A stretch of DNA of 18,290 bases from an uncultured Clostridia bacterium (GTDB lineage Bacteria > Bacillota_A > Clostridia > Oscillospirales > Oscillospiraceae). How positions within the stretch are numbered: position 1 is the first letter of the stretch; each line of letters begins with the position of its first letter. The position numbers were made by a program, and so were the translations under genes. Below, in pieces: positions 16,116 through 18,290 of this stretch. The stretch covers positions 1-18,290 of the forward strand of contig CAMVGI010000003.1 in NCBI GenBank assembly GCA_947166955.1, written 5' to 3'. Under the pieces are notes generated by a model that had not been told where the DNA came from, did no database searches, and saw only the letters and a program-made list of their open reading frames with translations.

Positions 16116-17013
16116 ATTGCGTTTTGCGTTTAAACGTCTTTGCGGGAACGCCGGCCACCGTTTCATCGGCCGGCACGTCCTTGACGACAACCGAGCCCAT
16201 CCCGACAAATGCGTTTTTGCCGACCTTGCTCTGATTTCGCACCACACAGGCAGAAAGATACGCGGCCTCCCCGATCTGCGAGCTTCCGCCCAGCCTGCAG
16301 GGATACGCCATACCCACTCTTTTCCCGATCGCGCAGTTATGCGCAACGTGGGTCATATTGTCGATTTTCGTCCCGTCGTCGATCACGGTGTCGTCTATCG
16401 TTCCGCGGCACACGCAAACGTTGCTGCCAAGAAGAACGTCGTCCCCGAGGACCACGCCGCCGAAATGCCTGACCATGGTTTTTTGATGGGCTTCATCCTC
16501 CGTATAGGCAAAGCCGTCGTGTCCGATCACCGTGCCGGACTGGATCTCGCAGTTTTTCCCGATCACAACGCGGTTGATGATTGTCACGCCGTTCCAAATC
16601 ACCGTGTTATCGCCGATGGTAATGTCGCCGTCCAGCGTGCAATTGTGCCCAACTCGGACATTTTTTCCGATCTTTACGCGCGGTGAAATATACGTAAACT
16701 GTCCGATACTTGGCCGCTGCTCGTCCGTAGCGTAAAAATGCTCTATCGCCGAGAAAAACGCGCGTTTGGATTCCCTCGTTTCGATCGCGTTGGCAAAATC
16801 ACCCGCAACGCCGCTCGTAATGACGGCGAGCGCGATTTGAGACAAATCGAAGCCCTCCGGTACGCTCTCTTGCTTCTTGACCCACGTAAAGCTTCCGGCT
16901 TTATAGTTCTTCAAGGAAGAAAATCCGTCGATTTTCGCGTTTCTGTCCCCGCGGAACTCGTATTCGACGCCTTCCTCGTCCAAAAAGGCCAATATCTCCG
17001 CGATACTCACCAT
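16114..17013 (-). CDS. LpxD-like acyltransferase (left-handed beta-helix, hexapeptide repeats)
   Basis: A 299-residue protein resembling UDP-3-O-acylglucosamine N-acyltransferase. The first 100 residues resemble the LpxD N-terminal domain (KNYKAGSFTWVKKQ at 35-47). From about 103 there are many [IV]GxxxxI hexapeptide turns. LpxD landmarks are IGHDGFAYTED (163-173), VVLGDDVLLGSN (187-198), RGTIDDTVIDDGTKIDN (203-219) and HVAHNCAIG (222-230). His225 corresponds to the catalytic His of LpxD. In a Gram-positive-type genome this probably N-acylates an amino sugar of a surface glycan rather than lipid A; that is inference. It lies three bases after the deacetylase-like gene, with GGAGGGGG upstream of ATG 17013. 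GC (about half in sampled lines) is well below the neighbours (about two thirds), which hints at transfer. Confidence 0.85.
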   Translation of the reverse strand: MVSIAEILAFLDEEGVEYEFRGDRNAKIDGFSSLKNYKAGSFTWVKKQESVPEGFDLSQIALAVITSGVAGDFANAIETRESKRAFFSAIEHFYATDEQRPSIGQFTYISPRVKIGKNVRVGHNCTLDGDITIGDNTVIWNGVTIINRVVIGKNCEIQSGTVIGHDGFAYTEDEAHQKTMVRHFGGVVLGDDVLLGSNVCVCRGTIDDTVIDDGTKIDNMTHVAHNCAIGKRVGMAYPCRLGGSSQIGEAAYLSACVVRNQSKVGKNAFVGMGSVVVKDVPADETVAGVPAKTFKRKTQ

Positions 17014-17016
17014 TTC

Positions 17017-17745
17017 TCAGACCCCCTCCGGCAAAATTGTCTCCAAATCCGTGATATTCTCCCGCATTTGTTCGTACCGCTCCCGATTCGCGCCGTGGAT
17101 AAAGTTCCCGACCGTCTCTTCAATTGTCTCTTCTCGGTCATGATACCAAAATGCGTGCGTCAGGATGTGGAGCCTGTCGTATTCGCCGGAGCGGATGATC
17201 TCCTCCGCAGGCTCGCGCCAGCGGCGGCGGGAATCGGACAGGTACTTAAACCCGCGGAAAAACGTTTGCCCGTAGGAGTTGACAAGCCCCGGTATCTTCA
17301 GATCAGCCTCCAGCGTCGCCTTGGACGGACGGTGCATGGAAACCGTCGTGACCGACGTTTCCAGAAGATTGGAAAGCATCTCCGCCTCCTTCCGGATCGC
17401 GGCGACTGTCTGTTCCGCGTCCAGCGCGCCGCCGTACGCCATCTCGTTAAAATGCAGCCCGATCTCGTGTCCCAGCGCCTGTATGGCTTTCAACGCCGCG
17501 AGATTCTTCGCGGAAGCGGGATTGTAAAAATCGCTGGTGATAAGCACAAAATAGGTGGAGCATACGCCGAGCTCCCGCTCAAGCCGCGCAAACCGAAGCG
17601 CCATTTCAGGGCTCTCGTCGACGTCGTGGCGGAGGATCGCGCATTTTCTCGCGCGCTCATAATCGTGATAATTGCATATCGCGTATCCCTGCTCCAAAAC
17701 CAAGGCAATCAGGTCTCGATAACCCGAATAGGTAAACTGCGGCAT
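17017..17745 (-). CDS. Polysaccharide deacetylase-like protein (CE4-related fold)
   Basis: A 242-residue soluble protein with no signal peptide, so it is cytoplasmic. The CE4-like core begins CAILRHDVDESPEMALRFAR. The HDVD at 40-43 is a likely metal-binding and catalytic-base segment. It continues with STYFVLITSDFYN (63-75), LGHEIGLHFNE (91-101), VSMHRPS (135-141) and RLHILTHAFWY (191-201), which supplies further His residues. This variant (HDVD, GHEIGLHF) is typical of deacetylases in surface-polysaccharide loci, which act on sugar nucleotides or lipid-linked sugars rather than on wall glycan. It is followed after three bases by the LpxD-like gene. Deacetylation may expose an amine for that enzyme; that is inference. 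ATG 17745 follows CCTCCTTT (AAAGGAGG, 17756-17763). No promoter is visible upstream. GC is lower than in the flanking genes. Confidence 0.8.
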   Translation of the reverse strand: MPQFTYSGYRDLIALVLEQGYAICNYHDYERARKCAILRHDVDESPEMALRFARLERELGVCSTYFVLITSDFYNPASAKNLAALKAIQALGHEIGLHFNEMAYGGALDAEQTVAAIRKEAEMLSNLLETSVTTVSMHRPSKATLEADLKIPGLVNSYGQTFFRGFKYLSDSRRRWREPAEEIIRSGEYDRLHILTHAFWYHDREETIEETVGNFIHGANRERYEQMRENITDLETILPEGV

Positions 17746-17774
17746 CTGTTACGGCCCTCCTTTCCGATAAGCCT

Positions 17775-17820
17775 CCTCATGCTTTGCTCCGCAAAGCATG
17801 AGGAAAAGGGCCCTTTTCCT
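17775..17820. repeat. Two overlapping palindromes between deacetylase and antiporter genes
   Basis: The first is a perfect 13-bp-arm hairpin, CCTCATGCTTTGC-TCC-GCAAAGCATGAGG (17775-17803). The second is a 20-bp perfect palindrome, AGGAAAAGGGCCCTTTTCCT (17801-17820). They share AGG at 17801-17803, so only one can fully form at a time. They lie just downstream of the antiporter stop on the minus strand. The stem contains TTTT but no clean T-run follows, so the termination strength is uncertain. The deacetylase ribosome site follows close behind. Confidence 0.7.
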
Positions 17821-17839
17821 GGCCGTATTTTCTTTTAGT

Positions 17840-18290
17840 TCACATCATAAACTGGATAATGCAGAACGCCGCGTAGATGCAAAGCAGCGTCACGCCCTGC
17901 CAACGCGCGAGCTTGCCGCGCGCGAGCGCGGGGACGGTCAGCAGAAGCATGACCGCGAACATCACGGGAAAGTCCATCACGAGCGACGCGTTGCGCCCCG
18001 CGATCATCGAGCCCTGCGGGATGGGGAACGGCGAGAGCGCCACCGACGCGCCCGAGACGAGCACAAGGTTAAAGAGGTTCGCGCCGATGACGTTGCCGAG
18101 CGAAAGCGCGCTGTGTCCCTTGACAAGCGAGGTGATCGCCGTCACCAGCTCGGGAAGCGACGTGCCGAGCGCGACGAACGTGAGCGCGATGACGCTCTCC
18201 GGCACGCCGAGCGCCGAGGCGATGAGCGAGCCGTTTTCCACGAGCAGGTTCGCGCCCACGGCGATAAGCGCCGCGCCGACGACGAGCAGC
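17840..18290 (-). CDS. Ca2+/cation antiporter (CaCA, YrbG-like), C-terminal part, cut by right edge
   Basis: The frame is open from the right edge (first full codon at 18289) to the TGA at 17840-17842, about 149 residues. It contains the second alpha-repeat of Na+/Ca2+ exchangers (VIALTFVALGTSLPELVTAITSLVKG), a following GNVIGANLFNLVLVSG, and two further hydrophobic segments ending IYAAFCIIQFMM. The GTSLPEL and GNVIGANLFN motifs supply the conserved ion-binding Glu and Asn residues. The N-terminal half with the first alpha-repeat lies outside the window. A GTG at 18259 is an internal codon, because the frame continues upstream with hydrophobic residues (LLVVGAALIAVGANLL). It exchanges Ca2+ or another cation across the membrane. 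There is no visible terminator before the deacetylase gene 94 bp downstream. Confidence 0.88.
   Translation of the reverse strand, partial: LLVVGAALIAVGANLLVENGSLIASALGVPESVIALTFVALGTSLPELVTAITSLVKGHSALSLGNVIGANLFNLVLVSGASVALSPFPIPQGSMIAGRNASLVMDFPVMFAVMLLLTVPALARGKLARWQGVTLLCIYAAFCIIQFMM

Noticed and set aside
13749..16346. An 865-codon open frame on minus across the EF-G-like gene
   Set aside because: It is antisense to the EF-G-like gene, crosses a bidirectional terminator, runs into the LpxD-like gene in another frame, and has low-complexity composition.

Overview
The window looks like a chromosomal segment of a GC-rich, Gram-positive-type Bacillota, most likely an uncultured gut Clostridia (Christensenellales- or Oscillospirales-like). 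The evidence is the HEVGH-type FtsH, a DUF6465 protein with a lysine/alanine tail, an LCP cell-wall ligase, a lipoprotein peptide-binding protein and strong AGGAGG ribosome sites. Hand counts of sample lines give about two thirds G+C in most genes but only about half in 16114-17745. Taxonomy is inference. There are 17 protein genes (15 complete, 2 cut by the window ends), no visible tRNA, rRNA, CRISPR array or transposase, and no gene-free stretch over 300 bases; the longest is 184 bp (5433-5616).

Layout. 1-1394 (minus): rlmB, then the start of an unknown acidic protein. 1600-3681 (plus): ftsH, divergent from rlmB. 3841-4344 (plus): a histone-H1-like DUF6465 protein with its own promoter and a terminator that works in both directions. 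4422-5432 (minus): an LCP (LytR-CpsA-Psr) protein. 5523-5626: a cluster of palindromes. 5617-12853 (minus): one probable seven-gene operon in the order AI-2E-type permease, peptide-binding lipoprotein, two Dpp-type permeases, two Dpp-type ATPases, DUF3810 membrane metalloprotease. Its genes overlap or lie within 38 bp of each other. 13012-13911 (plus): a YegS/DgkB-type lipid kinase. 14037-16070 (plus): an EF-G paralogue with altered GTPase motifs. 16114-17745 (minus): a lower-GC pair, a polysaccharide deacetylase-like protein followed by an LpxD-like acyltransferase. 17840-18290 (minus): the C-terminal part of a Ca2+/cation antiporter.

How it fits together. Most of the content is housekeeping and envelope biology: rRNA modification, membrane protein quality control, translation, lipid phosphorylation, wall-polymer attachment, peptide import and ion exchange. 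The less ordinary parts are these: (1) divergent promoters at 12917-12968 that share one palindromic -35 hexamer; (2) an EF-G paralogue lacking the catalytic histidine; (3) a deacetylase/N-acyltransferase pair resembling LpxC-LpxD logic, in a cell with no other visible lipid A gene; (4) a nested palindromic element at the end of the DUF3810 gene. I do not see a clearly new defence or mobile system here.
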